Shown: positions 29,083 to 39,872, counted from the stretch's first letter. The stretch is DNA of 64,000 nucleotides from Azolla caroliniana (GCA_043228905.1 JBHGNT010000017.1:7068001-7132000); one strand, 5' to 3'. Numbers and translations: made by a program. Notes: generated from the letters alone by a model not told the origin.

Positions 29083-29910
29083 AGAATTTCGGCCAGAGGC
29101 GGAAACCGGGAAATGTTGACTACATCGGCGGGCTGCAACATGTGCACCTACCCTTGTACATTTAGTGTGAATAACGAGGGCGCCTTTATGGCGCCAAACA
29201 GTAGTTAAGTCGGGATTTATCCCACATTGTAACGCATCCCTCTCCTTGTTCTATAAAAGGAAGGGAGCGCCCCTCTTCGAGGGGGTTGCCCATTTTGTAT
29301 TAGAGGGTATACCGTTAGTTTAGGGTTAGTCTCTTCTTCTTCTTTCTTTCTTCTTCTTCTTCTCCTTCTCGAGTACTCGGGTGGCAGCTATGGCGGGAAA
29401 GTTGTTAGGTCAACTCCTCTTCTCCTGAGCGTACCCAACTCGCGACCGGGTTTGTGTCTCTCCTTGTTGTAGGTTTACTTCAGCCCGGCCTCCTGTGCAA
29501 GACCCCGCTCGGCGCGACAAGCCCGTGAGCCCCCGATCGGCAGCTTGGCAGCAGACAACTGCTGTAACCTCCCTTGGTACGGCTTTCGAGCCGAGGATGT
29601 ATTCTTTCCCTTGTAATATATACATTTGCGTCTGTCTGTGCATATTCGTGTCTCTGTCGGTGTCGGGTGCTTTCCCTTCCCTGCGTTTCCTGTACATAAG
29701 GGCGTGAATTGGGTCGGTGTGGTGTGTGTGTGTGTGCTTGTGTGTGTGTGTGTGTGAGTCGGTGTCAAGCGCGCGCTCCCGCTCTTTCTCTTTCTCTCGT
29801 TCGGTTGCTTCTGGAGCGCGTCCGAAATCGTCTTCTCGGCTTCCCTTCTTCCCTCGTGCGAGACCCCCGTGGTTCCGCCCTTCTACACGCATGTGCGTAA
29901 CAACGCGACA
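29083..29910 (+). repeat. Left LTR of the GAG-only element
   Basis: Aligns over its length with 33902-34521 plus 39878-40051: AATTTCGGCCAGAGGCGG, CTTGTACATTTAGTGTG, CTATAAAAGGAAGGGAGCGC (TATA at 29251), GGTATACCGTTAGTTTAGGG and a final CGTAACAACGCGACA. Contains CTT/TTC and GT microsatellites that differ in length from the right copy. Minus and plus ORFs of up to 225 codons across it are low-complexity translations. Confidence 0.85.
29251..29260 (+). promoter_or_regulatory. LTR TATA motif
   Basis: CTATAAAAGG, also present at 34078-34087 in the right LTR. Likely the core promoter of the GAG-only element. Confidence 0.6.
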
Positions 29911-29947
29911 TATTTGGTGAACCCGACGTGAAGGGCGGCAAGGGAGG

Positions 29948-30901
29948 ATGGAGTTGGAAGACGACGACCTCGCGGAGATGGTGGCCGAAGTGGTGTTGGA
30001 GTCGACACGAGTGGTGATGAGGCGAGAAGTAGCGCAACAGGCGGTTGAGCGAGTGGTCGAAAGAGTCGGCCGTTTCAACGGGGACAAAGTCCCATCTTAC
30101 TTGGAAGCCTACAACGTGGAAATCGAGGAGCGAGACGTGGACGAAGCGTTGAGGCTGGAGTTCTTCTGTCAGGCTGTCAACGTCCGTATGCACGTGGAAG
30201 TGAAGGAGCTCTGAGAAGCTCATAGTTCGTGGGAGGCCTTCGAAGAGGCGCTCCTGCGGGCATATGGAGGACGGTGGAAGAGCAGGGGACGGCGCGACTT
30301 CGACCAGTGGGTAGCATCGGCAAAGACCCACCGGGGCGCAACGAAGGCGTTTCGAGAGTTTGAGTGACGGCTTGCTCGGCTCCCGGAGCGGGAACAAGGT
30401 TTGGTGGGGGCGGACAAAGTCCTATTGTTCATCAGGTCGATCAACCGAGCAGAACGGGAGGCCATCGGGATTGAGCTCGAAGACGATGACGGAGCGACTG
30501 GGCTTACGGAGGACTAGTTGAAGATCGGAAGGGTGTGCCAACGGCTTGACAATGAGCGAGCTGAGAAGGCTAAGAGGAAGGCGCGCGACGGCGTGCCATC
30601 ACAGCGGGAAGAGGCCGAACGGCAAAGAGAGTCGGCAAGGGTCAGCGTTGGGGCCAGGATTGTGGAGGCGTACGCAGCTCTCGAGGCGATGCTCGAGGAA
30701 GAGGAAAGATCGAGGCCGCAAGCCGAGACTGAGGAGACGGACCTGCCCCACGCGATGACGAGACATCGGTACGACGGTACCATGGGAGAGGGTGCGGAAC
30801 AAAACGCCCTCACGACTTGCGGAGATAGAACGGCCAAGGACGAGGCCGAGATACCGATCGCGGGATCAGAACGTTGGAACCAGCGGTGTCGGGCGTGTTA
30901 G
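29948..30901 (+). pseudogene. Gag-like protein of the GAG-only element, three premature stops
   Basis: The ATG at 29948 lies 37 bases after the LTR. One frame runs to TAG at 30901, 317 codons, interrupted by TGA (30212), TGA (30365) and TAG (30515). The first 150 residues read like a Ty3/gypsy retrotransposon Gag: VGRFNGDKVPSYLEAYNVEI, then SSWEAFEEALLRAYGGRW and ATKAFREFE. The rest is charged and helical (AYAALEAMLEEEERSRPQ). No zinc knuckle was seen. With three stops this copy cannot make full Gag; a sister copy elsewhere might. Confidence 0.7.
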
Positions 30902-33240
30902 CCTGAAACCCTGGTCATTGGAGAAGCAAGCCCAGACGGGGCTTGCGCGATCGGTAAGGAGACGACTGCCGACCACGAAGAGCCGGTGGCTATGGACAAG
31001 GGCGTAAAACGGACGGGCGATTCTTTGCGTCTTCCCATGCTTGCTCCTGAGACAACGACAGTCGGGCCCGAGTGCCCACGTGAGTCCCAGGAGGAAGAAA
31101 GCGGCCACGAGAGACCAAGAATCACCGGCGAGACGATACAAGGAAGGAGCGGACGAAAGCCCTCGAACCCGATTCCAGAGAACTCGGCGTTCGGGCCCTT
31201 ATGCCCATGTAAGACCCAGGAGATGGATGACGGTATCGAGGAGTCCTGGTACGATGCCATCGAAGGTGGATGGGAGATGGCCCGCGAAAAGGTCGACGAA
31301 GAGACCAAGGAACGACTCGACCGGGGACCGAACCGCGCGACACTCTGATACGGGTGGAGCGTAATCCGGTCGTGGATTGTTCGATCGGGGCCGGATTCGG
31401 CATAAAGGTGCCGATACGGGAGAGGGTGCAGGACGAGCCGCCCTCTTTTACATGGGGTGAAAGACCGACCGGGTGAAGGTCGCGAATTGGAAGGAGGGTG
31501 ATCAGAGGTTCAGAACGAGTCTCGCAAGGTCGGCATCAGAGCATAAACTCTGGACATTGGATAATCAAGCCCAGGCGGGGCTTGATTGATCACAGAGCGG
31601 ATGCTATCCACCGACAACACTAAAAGGGGCGGTGGCCCGGACGAGTCGCCGAAAGACGTTGCGGAATCAGTTACGCCACATCCTATCCGGAGACTTCGGC
31701 TGTTCAGCCGACGTGGCAATGTAAGACCGAAAGAGATGGAAGATTGAGGCGGGAACGTAGCAAGGAGAGCAACGACGAGTTCGGGATGAAGAGGAGAACA
31801 AAGACCGGTCCCATGAGATCTTCACACTGATCCGGCGGTCGCCCAGAGTGTCGGCGTGAGTCCTATAGGAGAGGTCGGTGGCAACAAGAGAACGGGACCC
31901 GACAATCCGGAGAATGATGAACGGACCCGAACGAGAACTGGGCGGAGCGGACTCCCGGATAACCATTCCGGGAGGGAGGAAGAGAGCAGGCCTACGAAGA
32001 GGCCGAGAACACGGTACGTCGGTACCACAGGAGAGGGTGTGGAGCGAGCCACCTTCTCAGCTTGCGAAGGCAAGAAGACCCGGGATAAGGGTCAAAGATA
32101 CGAGAAGCCCAAGGAGGATCCTTCACACCATATCTAGAGACTTCAGCAGTCGGCAATGCGGTCGACGTAAGACCAAGATACTGACGGTGGCGGCAAGGGG
32201 AGAAGGGCGGAAAACGGCGAGATACGAGGAGCCCAAGGAGGATCCTTCACACCAGTTCCAGAGACTCTGGCGGTCGGCCAGAGAGCCGACGTGAGACCTA
32301 GATTGGTGATTGGTGGCGGGAAGGGGACGAAGGCGGGGGAACTGCGGACGAGCGGTCTGCGGAGATCCTCACAATGATCCGGCAGTCGAACCGAGTGCTG
32401 GCGTGAGTCCTATAGGAGAGGTCGGTGGCGGCAGGTGAACGTGATCAGACGACGGAAGCAGAGAAAGAAGGTATTAGGCCAGCGAAGCGGCTACTAACCG
32501 AATCGGACCTACCAGCAAGGTCATGAGCATAAGGAAGTCCGGTCCTACAGGATCCCGACACCAGACCGAAGACTCCGGCTGTTCGGCCAACGTGGCAACG
32601 TAAGACCGAGGGAGAAGGAAGGTGGCGGCGGGAAACGGGGCCCGAATACGCGGAAGACACGAGGAGAGTCTGGGAGGGACTCAAACTAAGACACCCTGAA
32701 TTTCGGCAAGCAACGAAATGAAGACCGGTCCTATGGGATCTTCACACTGGTTTTGGAGACTCTGGCTATTCGTCCAACGTAGCAACGTAAGACCGAGGGA
32801 GAAGGAAGGTGGCGGCAAGGAACGGGACCCGTCATCGACAAAGGTCGGTAAGACGGGGCGGACGAAGCGCGGAACCCCTACCGGCCGGTTACGGTTTCGG
32901 AAGGAGCCGGTAGGGGCAACACGAGGAGGTGTGTCGGGCCGGAAAGGCACACCTGGGGCAGAACAAGAGTCTCGCAAGTGGCCATCGCGGGCCGGATCGA
33001 AGCGTGACTACGGGATGGTGTTCGGCACGGGCGGTGCCGAACAAAGGAAACGGAAGACGACACACAGAGGTGCTGGAGCGGAAAGGCGAGCGCGAAGAAT
33101 GGGTCGCCCGGTTCAGAGGTCGTGCGTAGAAGATCGGAGAAGGAACCTCCACACCGTTCCGAAGGCCTTGGCAGTTCGAGCCAACGTGGCGACGTAAGAC
33201 CAAGGAGAAGGAAGGTGGCGGCGAGGGGACGAAGGCAGTG
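30886..33240 (+). repeat. Dispersed array of ~100-bp repeats with potential hairpins
   Basis: A unit recurs at roughly 31675, 31803, 32115, 32240, 32356, 32540, 32725 and 33140, with weaker copies at 31005 and 31175. Its approximate pattern is GGTCCTATGGGATCTTCACAC, a short hairpin, CAACGTGGCAACGTAAGACC, then GAGGGAGAAGGAAGGTGGCG. Spacings near 116-128 and 185 bases suggest mixed repeat units. A second repeat, CATTGGA..AAGCAAGCCCAGACGGGGCTTG, occurs at about 30918 and 31555. Long ORFs across the array (e.g. 32718-33197) show no domain and lie over repeats in different frames. Confidence 0.8.
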
Positions 33241-33565
33241 GGGAACAACGCGGGACGACAATCAAGACCACGCGAATGGTCGACGGAGGCCAGGCGGGCC
33301 ACAACGGGCGTTCCTCAATCGAAGGACATCGGACGTACGACGGAGAGAAGAGTGTGCATACAGCCGAACAAGGGCCAACGGAAGTACGCGTACTACGGAG
33401 ATCGCGGCGAAGGACCCATCGAGGGGTCGAACGAGCCTACGGGGAGCTAAGCGAAGGAAGAACCGAAGCCGACGATTCAAACCGGCAGCGAGCCGGGATG
33501 TGGATTATGGAAGACCGGTTTTCTCACCGGCTGAAATCTCTCACTCTTCACCGGATTTGGCACGT

Positions 33566-33866
33566 TGTCGTGAATAATTTCGGCCAGAGGCGGAAACCGG
33601 GAAACATTGGCTACATCGGCGGGGTGCAGCATGTGTGCTCACCCTTGTACATTTAGTGTGTGTGTGTGTGTGTGTGTGCGTGTGTGTGAGTCGAGTCGAT
33701 GTCAAGCGCGCGCTCCCTCTCTTTCTCTCTTTCCCTTCGGTTGCTTCCGGTGTGCTTCTGGGATGCCCCGGAAACGGTGAAGTACGACTTCCTACGCTCC
33801 GTCACTCCCTAGTCCAAGACCCCTGTGGTCCTGCCTTTCTCCACACACGCGCGTAACAACGCGACA
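33566..33866 (+). repeat. Shortened LTR copy of the GAG-only element
   Basis: Begins TGTCGTGAATAATTTCGGCC and ends CGTAACAACGCGACA like the full LTRs. The roughly 500-bp middle, from after CATTTAGTGTG to the GT microsatellite, is missing, as if deleted between two GTGTG runs. It is separated from the right LTR by only 35 bases (33867-33901). Confidence 0.85.
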
Positions 33867-33887
33867 ATGTACCAGTGGACGTGCGGT

Positions 33888-33901
33888 TTGGTGGGGGCAG
33901 A
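33888..33901 (+). promoter_or_regulatory. Polypurine tract of the GAG-only element
   Basis: TTGGTGGGGGCAGA directly precedes the TGTCGTGAAG start of the right LTR at 33902; expected start of plus-strand DNA synthesis. Confidence 0.65.
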
Positions 33902-34521
33902 TGTCGTGAAGAATTTTGGCCAGAGGCGGAAACCCGAAAATGTTGGCTACATCGGCGGGGTGCAACATGTGCTCTCACCCTTGTACATTTAGTGTGAATA
34001 ATGGGGGCGCCTTTACTGCGCCGAACAGTAGTTAAGTCGGGATTTATCCCACATTGTAACGTATCCCTCTCCTTGTTCTATAAAAGGAAGGGAGCGCCTC
34101 CCTTCGAGGGGGTTGCCCATTTTGTATTAGAGGGTATACCGTTAGTTTAGGGTTAGTCTCTTCTTCTTCTTCTTCTCCTTCTCGAGTACCCGGGCGGCAG
34201 CTATGGCGGGAAAGTTGTTAGGTCAACTCCTCTTCTCCTGAGCGTACCCAGCTCGCGACCGGGTTTGTGTCTCTACTTTAGCCCGGCCTCCTGCGCAAGA
34301 CCCCTCTCGGCGCGACAAGCCCGTGAGCCCTCGATCGGCGGCTTAGCAGCAGACAACTGTTGTAACCTACCTTGGTCCGGCTCGAAGCCGGGGATGTATT
34401 CTTTCCCTTGTAATATATACCTTTGCGTCTGCTTGTGCATATTCGTGTCTCTGTTGGTGTCGGGTGCTTTCCCTTCCCTGCGTTTCCTGTACATACGGGC
34501 GTGAGTTGGGTCGGTGTGGTG

Positions 34522-34803
34522 TGTCGAATACATGTGTATAATGGACGTATTCACATTATCCCGTTTTGACCATTTCTGTAATTAGCATAAAGGGTAGTTG
34601 CCCTAAGTCAGTCACTATATATAGTGACCTTGTAACCTCTTTGTGTGGTTGGTTGTTGTATTCTTGTTTATGCAATAGAAAGACTCTTTTGTGTCTCTCT
34701 CTCTCTCTCTCTCTGTGCAACGACCTACCTTCTGTCATACGCAGGGAATGAACAGGAATCGAGTGCTTCTTGATCTTCCGCACTGACGACATCGCTTTCA
34801 ACA
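34522..34803 (+). repeat. 5' LTR of the intact copia element
   Basis: Starts TGTCGAATACATGTGTATAA and ends GCTTTCAACA. Contains the perfect 18-base palindrome GTCACTATATATAGTGAC at 34611-34628, whose centre TATATATA may be the TATA box, and a CT microsatellite at about 34694-34714. Confidence 0.97.
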
Positions 34804-34805
34804 TC

Positions 34806-34818
34806 TGGTATCAGAGCC
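34806..34818 (+). promoter_or_regulatory. Primer-binding site of the intact copia element
   Basis: TGGTATCAGAGCC lies two bases after the LTR and is complementary to the initiator tRNA-Met 3' end. Confidence 0.92.
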
Positions 34819-35380
34819 TGCACAGTAGTCGGTCCTTCAATCCGCTGTCGGCCGTCGTCTCTGCATTCGGTTCCCTGCGTCATTCGAAGAAGAGAGAAGA
34901 AGAAGAAAAAAAAAAAACCAGGTTTGCATCTCATTGCGTTAGATCATCTTTGCTTGGAGTAAGCCATCAGGTCGTACTCTGTTCCTTGTGATCGTAACCG
35001 CTCGAGGTGAAATCCCCTAGTGCATCATTGACACGATCGTGCTCCATTCGGTTAAACGGCATCCGAAGAAGTCACCAAACGCTGCTCGTTGTAACCACTC
35101 GGTGCAGATCGGTCTCAAGACAACAACCCCAATTCGTGCTTCATTCGGCTGATCGACATTCGAGAGGATCAGTTGGATCTGTCTCTCTCGTCGCTGCAGT
35201 CAACCGAAGCAGAATCAGTCCAGATAATCGGTTTTAATAATCGGTATTCGGCACATATATCCGAAGCCGAACCGACTCGGGTTCAAATCCGACTAGAACG
35301 ATATCGGGTGAGCCAACCGGCTGCACTCCAACAAGGTTCACAGTCAACTCCGAACCGAGTCTCGTCAACCAAAACCGAAT

Positions 35381-38300
35381 TTGATGGCATCAACATCCGG
35401 CTCGTCAGAAATGAGTCTACGAAAGTTCGATGGATCGAACTTCAACTTCTGGAAAGAGCAAATGCAGGACTATCTCATAGTCAAGGGACAAATCGATCCC
35501 ATCGAAAACGAAGAACCTCCAGAAGGATACAAACCAGTTGAGTGGCAGAAGCTGGACAGAATCGTCCGCGCCACGATTCGGATGCACCTATCGGAATCGG
35601 TATACTTTACGGTGCAATCGTGTACGACAGCATTCGAACTGTGGAAAACACTGTCGGACACTTACGAAAAGAAGGTCGCCGCAACGAAGATGTTTCTGAT
35701 CCGGCGCCTCTACAACTTGCGGATGAAAGAATCCGATTCGGTTCAAGCACACCTCAATGAGTACGAAAGCATAAGCTCCCAAATCTCGTCACAGGGGACG
35801 GCAATCGAGGATGAACTCAGAGCAATGATACTCATGAGCAGCCTTCCCTCATCATGGGAAACTTTCGTCACAACCGTGTGCAACGCGTCAACCACGGCTG
35901 TTAAATACTCCGAAGTCACGAGCGCAATCCTGACTGAAGCAGCTCGGAGAAAGTCTTTCGCCAAAGACTCAACAGACGACGCTTACGTAGTACAAGGTTC
36001 GACAGACCGATCGAACATACGAGGAAGAGATTCCTCACGGCCGCCGAACAATCAGCGAAGACGGAGCCAGTCACGGGATAACCGAATCTGCAACTATTGC
36101 AAGAAACCCGGACACATCAAAGCCGACTGCCGCGCACTCAAGAACAAGAACAACAAGAGGAGTGGCCGGCATGAGGAGATCAATCACGTCAGCTTCTCAG
36201 CTGATGTGCTACCAGACGACCCGAACATACTATCAATCGAAAATCCAGTCGGCTCAGAAGTTCTGCTCACGACTGAAGAATCGAGCACATGGCTCTTGGA
36301 TTCGGGTGCGTCATTTCATGTGACTCCTCATCGGTCCCAATTTCGGCAATATACGATCCGTCACTCCGACTCAGTTCGGGTCGGCAACTCACAACACTGT
36401 GACATCATCGGAATCGGCACAGTAGAGCTCAACCTTGCAGGTGGCTCTACACTTGTACTCCACAATGTCCGACATGTACCCGAGCTCTCAAGGCCATTGA
36501 TCTCAGTCGGACAACTGGATGAAGACGGCATTCGTGCCGGCTTTTCTTCGGGAGGGTGGACACTCCACAGGGGGAACCTCCTGCTTGCTAGAGGACCCAA
36601 GATACACTCATTGTATCCGTTACATGTTACGCTCAGAGAGGGTAACCTGTTTTTGGTGGATATTCCTGTGTCATCATTATGGCACCGAAGACTGGGACAC
36701 CTCAGCAAGGCCGGCATCACGCACCTATCTAGAGCCGGATACATCCCCAAACTCTCCTTCTCGGACCATCAATTTTGCGAGCACTGCCAGTATGGCAAAC
36801 AAGCAGCCGCATCACACCCGACATCAGCACCAAGAGAAACGAGACCTCTCGACTTAGTCCATTCGGACGTCTGTGGCCCAATGCCGCATCAGTCTCTAGG
36901 CGGTGCATCTTACTTCGTCACTTTTATTGACGATTCGACTCGAAAAGTGTGGGCTTATCCAATTCGCACCAAAGATCGGGTCTTCTCGATCTTCACCGAT
37001 TGGCTCGCTATGGTGGAAAATCAAACCGACCGAAAGCTGAAATGCCTTCGGACCGACAATGGGGGAGAGTTCAAATCAGAAGAATTCGTCAAATTCTGCC
37101 GACAACGCGGCATCCGACGTGAATTTACGGCACCACACAGTCCGGAGCAAAACGGGATTGCAGAGCGAATGAATCGGACAATCCAAGAACGGATAGTTTC
37201 CATGCTCCAACACTCCGGACTGTCGGATGGCTTCTGGGCAGAGGCTCTACTCACGGCAGTACACATAATCAATATGTCGCCAAGTAGACCTCTAGGACTT
37301 CAAATTCCTCAGGAACTATGGATCGGCAGAAAGCCGAATTACGACAAGCTGAGGATCTTCGGATGCGAGGCGTATGCCCTTATTCCGAAAGATGATCGCC
37401 GCAAACTTGCACCTCGGTCCAGGAAATGCATTTTCCTTGGATATGGATCCGACGGCGAAATGGGATACCGACTCTGGGACCCCGAACGCAGACAAATCGT
37501 TCGAAGTTCGGACGTTGTGTTCAACGAGTCGGCTATGAATCCATCTGTCGAAAAACCGATCGAAGTCCGAAGGGTAACATTTTCCGATGTGCCGACCCTT
37601 CAAGAAGGCCCCGCTCTCAACACACGGTCAGCTTCACGGGTAGCTGAACCTTACACTACCGACTCAGACAACTCTGACTCGGCACAGCCGAATGATTCGG
37701 TTTCGGACCATCCGACCTCGATACCCGATGCGACCAGTCCAATCCTACTTCGACGATCCGAGAGACTGTCGCAACCTCCGGAGAGATATTCTCCTGGAAT
37801 TTTCTTCACCGACGCCGGCGAACCGACGTCTTACGAAGAAGCATCGACATCTGTCGATTCAGCCACCTGGCATCTGGCGATGGAGTCGGAAATGCACTCC
37901 ATTCGGGCAAACAAGACTTGGGATTTGGTCGAATTACCGAGGAACCGACGTGCTCTTCCTTGCAAGTGGGTCTATCGACTAAAAGAGACGTCTGATTCGA
38001 CCACCCCAAAGTACAAGGCCAGATTGGTTGCGAAGGGCTTCCGACAAGAATACGGCGTCGACTTCGACGAGATTTTTTCACCAGTGGTGAAAATGACAAC
38101 CCTTCGTTTCCTACTCGGCGTAGTGGCAGCCGACAACTTGGAGCTGATTCAGCTAGATGTCAAAACAGCATTCCTCCATGGTGATCTTGACGAGGAAATT
38201 TATATGGAGAAGCCAAAAGGCTTCGTGGCCACCGGCCAAGAACATCTAGTCTGCCGACTCAGGAAGAGTCTATACGGCCTCAAACAGGCACCACGACAAT

Positions 38301-39397
38301 GGTACAAGAAGTTCGACGACTTCATCCAATCGATCGGCTTCTCCAAAAGCGGTGAGGACCATTGTCTCTTCACCAACACAGCTCAAGATGGATCACCCAT
38401 CTTCCTCATCATCTACGTGGACGACATGCTAATCTCTGGACGCCACGCGGGCGAACTCACCGATCTCATTCGGCAACTGCGGTTGAAGTTTGCCATGAAG
38501 GACCTCGGTCCGGCACGACACATCCTTGGCATGAAGATTAGTCGGCATCGCGATAAACGACATCTTTTTTTGTCTCAGACCGACTATATCGGACGTGTCT
38601 TGGAACGCTTCAACATGCAATCAGCCAAATCTGCTTCAACCCCGCTCCCCATGAATCTTCGGCTCTCTCAGCGAGACTGCCCGACATCCGGTCCGGAGGG
38701 GGAAGATATGAAGTCGGTACCGTATGCACCGGCAGTCGGCTCCCTTATGTACCTGATGGTCGCGACACGGCCTGATATTTCTCACGCCGTAGGAGTCGTC
38801 AGCAGATTTATGCACAATCCTGGCCGATCGCATTGGAACGCAGTCAAGCATGTGTTCAGATATCTGGCTGGCACAAAAGATCACGGCATTCTTTTCGGTC
38901 CGAACCGAACCTCAGGCGTAGTCGGTTACACCGACTCGGACTTCGCCGGCTGTATAGACAGTCGGAAATCAACAACCGGATACTGCTTCAAATTCGGCAA
39001 TGGAGCAATCTCGTGGAAGTCGAAACTTCAAGAGTGCACAACAACCTCAACGACTGAAGCAGAATATGTAGCTGCGTCCGACGCAGCAAAAGAAGCTTTG
39101 TGGCTCGGTCGGCTGGCGCACACGTTTCGACAAGTCGACCATGACTCGGCTCCAGTTGTCTACAGCGACAGTCAAGGTGCTGTTGCCTTGTCGAAAAATC
39201 CGGTTCACCACAACGCCTCCAAACATATCGACGTTCGATATCACTTCGTTCGGGACTGCGTCATCTCAGGGAAAATCGGTCTAGAGAAAATATCCACAAC
39301 CGACAATGTCGCAGATGGAATGACCAAATGTCTTTCGGCAGACCGTTTTCGGTCTCTTCGGCATCAGATGGGCGTAACGACAAACCAGTCCGGTTAG
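35381..39397 (+). CDS. Copia gag-pol polyprotein, uninterrupted, 1338 aa
   Basis: Domains in order: Gag of UBN2 type (about 1-230, LRKFDGSNFNFWKEQMQDYL); zinc knuckle C237-C240-H245-C250 (CNYCKKPGHIKADC); aspartic protease with D307 in WLLDSGASFHV; integrase zinc region H435, H440, C466, C469; integrase core D496 (HSDVCGP), D559 (LRTDNGGEF) and E595 (NGIAERMN), a correct DD35E spacing; reverse transcriptase from about 845 with YVDD at 1012-1015; RNase H starting near D1185 (YTDSDFAG) with TTEAEY and a final NVADGMTKCL. The length is usual for a single-frame copia polyprotein. The ATG at 35381 gives M-M; the second (35384) could also be used. The protein is cut by its own protease into capsid, protease, integrase and RT-RNase H. 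No stop or frameshift was found. Confidence 0.97.
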   Translation: MMASTSGSSEMSLRKFDGSNFNFWKEQMQDYLIVKGQIDPIENEEPPEGYKPVEWQKLDRIVRATIRMHLSESVYFTVQSCTTAFELWKTLSDTYEKKVAATKMFLIRRLYNLRMKESDSVQAHLNEYESISSQISSQGTAIEDELRAMILMSSLPSSWETFVTTVCNASTTAVKYSEVTSAILTEAARRKSFAKDSTDDAYVVQGSTDRSNIRGRDSSRPPNNQRRRSQSRDNRICNYCKKPGHIKADCRALKNKNNKRSGRHEEINHVSFSADVLPDDPNILSIENPVGSEVLLTTEESSTWLLDSGASFHVTPHRSQFRQYTIRHSDSVRVGNSQHCDIIGIGTVELNLAGGSTLVLHNVRHVPELSRPLISVGQLDEDGIRAGFSSGGWTLHRGNLLLARGPKIHSLYPLHVTLREGNLFLVDIPVSSLWHRRLGHLSKAGITHLSRAGYIPKLSFSDHQFCEHCQYGKQAAASHPTSAPRETRPLDLVHSDVCGPMPHQSLGGASYFVTFIDDSTRKVWAYPIRTKDRVFSIFTDWLAMVENQTDRKLKCLRTDNGGEFKSEEFVKFCRQRGIRREFTAPHSPEQNGIAERMNRTIQERIVSMLQHSGLSDGFWAEALLTAVHIINMSPSRPLGLQIPQELWIGRKPNYDKLRIFGCEAYALIPKDDRRKLAPRSRKCIFLGYGSDGEMGYRLWDPERRQIVRSSDVVFNESAMNPSVEKPIEVRRVTFSDVPTLQEGPALNTRSASRVAEPYTTDSDNSDSAQPNDSVSDHPTSIPDATSPILLRRSERLSQPPERYSPGIFFTDAGEPTSYEEASTSVDSATWHLAMESEMHSIRANKTWDLVELPRNRRALPCKWVYRLKETSDSTTPKYKARLVAKGFRQEYGVDFDEIFSPVVKMTTLRFLLGVVAADNLELIQLDVKTAFLHGDLDEEIYMEKPKGFVATGQEHLVCRLRKSLYGLKQAPRQWYKKFDDFIQSIGFSKSGEDHCLFTNTAQDGSPIFLIIYVDDMLISGRHAGELTDLIRQLRLKFAMKDLGPARHILGMKISRHRDKRHLFLSQTDYIGRVLERFNMQSAKSASTPLPMNLRLSQRDCPTSGPEGEDMKSVPYAPAVGSLMYLMVATRPDISHAVGVVSRFMHNPGRSHWNAVKHVFRYLAGTKDHGILFGPNRTSGVVGYTDSDFAGCIDSRKSTTGYCFKFGNGAISWKSKLQECTTTSTTEAEYVAASDAAKEALWLGRLAHTFRQVDHDSAPVVYSDSQGAVALSKNPVHHNASKHIDVRYHFVRDCVISGKIGLEKISTTDNVADGMTKCLSADRFRSLRHQMGVTTNQSG

Positions 39398-39582
39398 AGC
39401 CGGACACAGAGCAGAATGGTTCCCGACAACCGACATCAGTTCCTTAATGATCGGCTTCGACTGTTCCGACCCGACCAGTTCGGTCTTCTGCCTTCGGACC
39501 CTGCCGACTCGAACAAAGCTGATATGTCCGAGAACCTAAGTCTATACCTGTAATCTCAGATAACCCATGTATACGCCCATTA

Positions 39583-39590
39583 CGGGGGAG
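39583..39590 (+). promoter_or_regulatory. Polypurine tract of the intact copia element
   Basis: CGGGGGAG immediately before the 3' LTR; primes plus-strand DNA synthesis. It lies 193 bases after the polyprotein stop, leaving a short 3' untranslated stretch. Confidence 0.85.
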
Positions 39591-39872
39591 TGTCGAATAC
39601 ATGTGTATAATGGACGTATTCACATTATCCCGTTTTGACCATTTCTGTAATTAGCATAAAGGGTAGTTGCCCTAAGTCAGTCACTATATATAGTGACCTT
39701 GTAACCTCTTTGTGTGGTTGGTTGTTGTATTCTTGTTTATGCAATAGAAAGACTCTTTTGTGTGTCTCTCTCTCTCTCTCTCTGTGCAACGACCTACCTT
39801 CTGTCATACGCAGGGAATGAACAGGAATCGAGTGCTTCTTGATCTTCCGCACTGACGACATCGCTTTCAACA
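39591..39872 (+). repeat. 3' LTR of the intact copia element
   Basis: Same 282 bases as the 5' LTR apart from one C/G difference at the start of the CT run (GTGTGTCTC instead of GTGTCTCTC). The palindrome is at 39680-39697. Confidence 0.97.

Larger units (their letters stand above)
34522..39872 (+). mobile_element. Intact Ty1/copia retrotransposon, very recent insertion
   Basis: Two 282-bp LTRs (34522-34803 and 39591-39872) differ at a single base in the CT run. The element is flanked by the target duplication TGGTG (34517-34521 and 39873-39877). It has a primer-binding site at 34806, a 562-bp leader, one 1338-codon gag-pol frame and the polypurine tract CGGGGGAG at 39583-39590. Every catalytic motif checked is present. 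Together these point to a young, possibly still mobile element. Confidence 0.97.

Noticed and set aside
29410-30397. Minus-strand ORFs of 210-225 codons over the GAG-only element's left LTR and gag
   Set aside because: They lie opposite the LTR and gag, are low in complexity and show no domain.
30986-33656. Overlapping plus and minus ORFs of 90-160 codons in the repeat array
   Set aside because: Open frames follow from GC-rich repeats in several frames at once; no domain and no frame consistency between units.
33566-33866. Solo LTR inserted with its own target duplication
   Set aside because: The flanking bases (CACGT before, ATGTA after) do not match.
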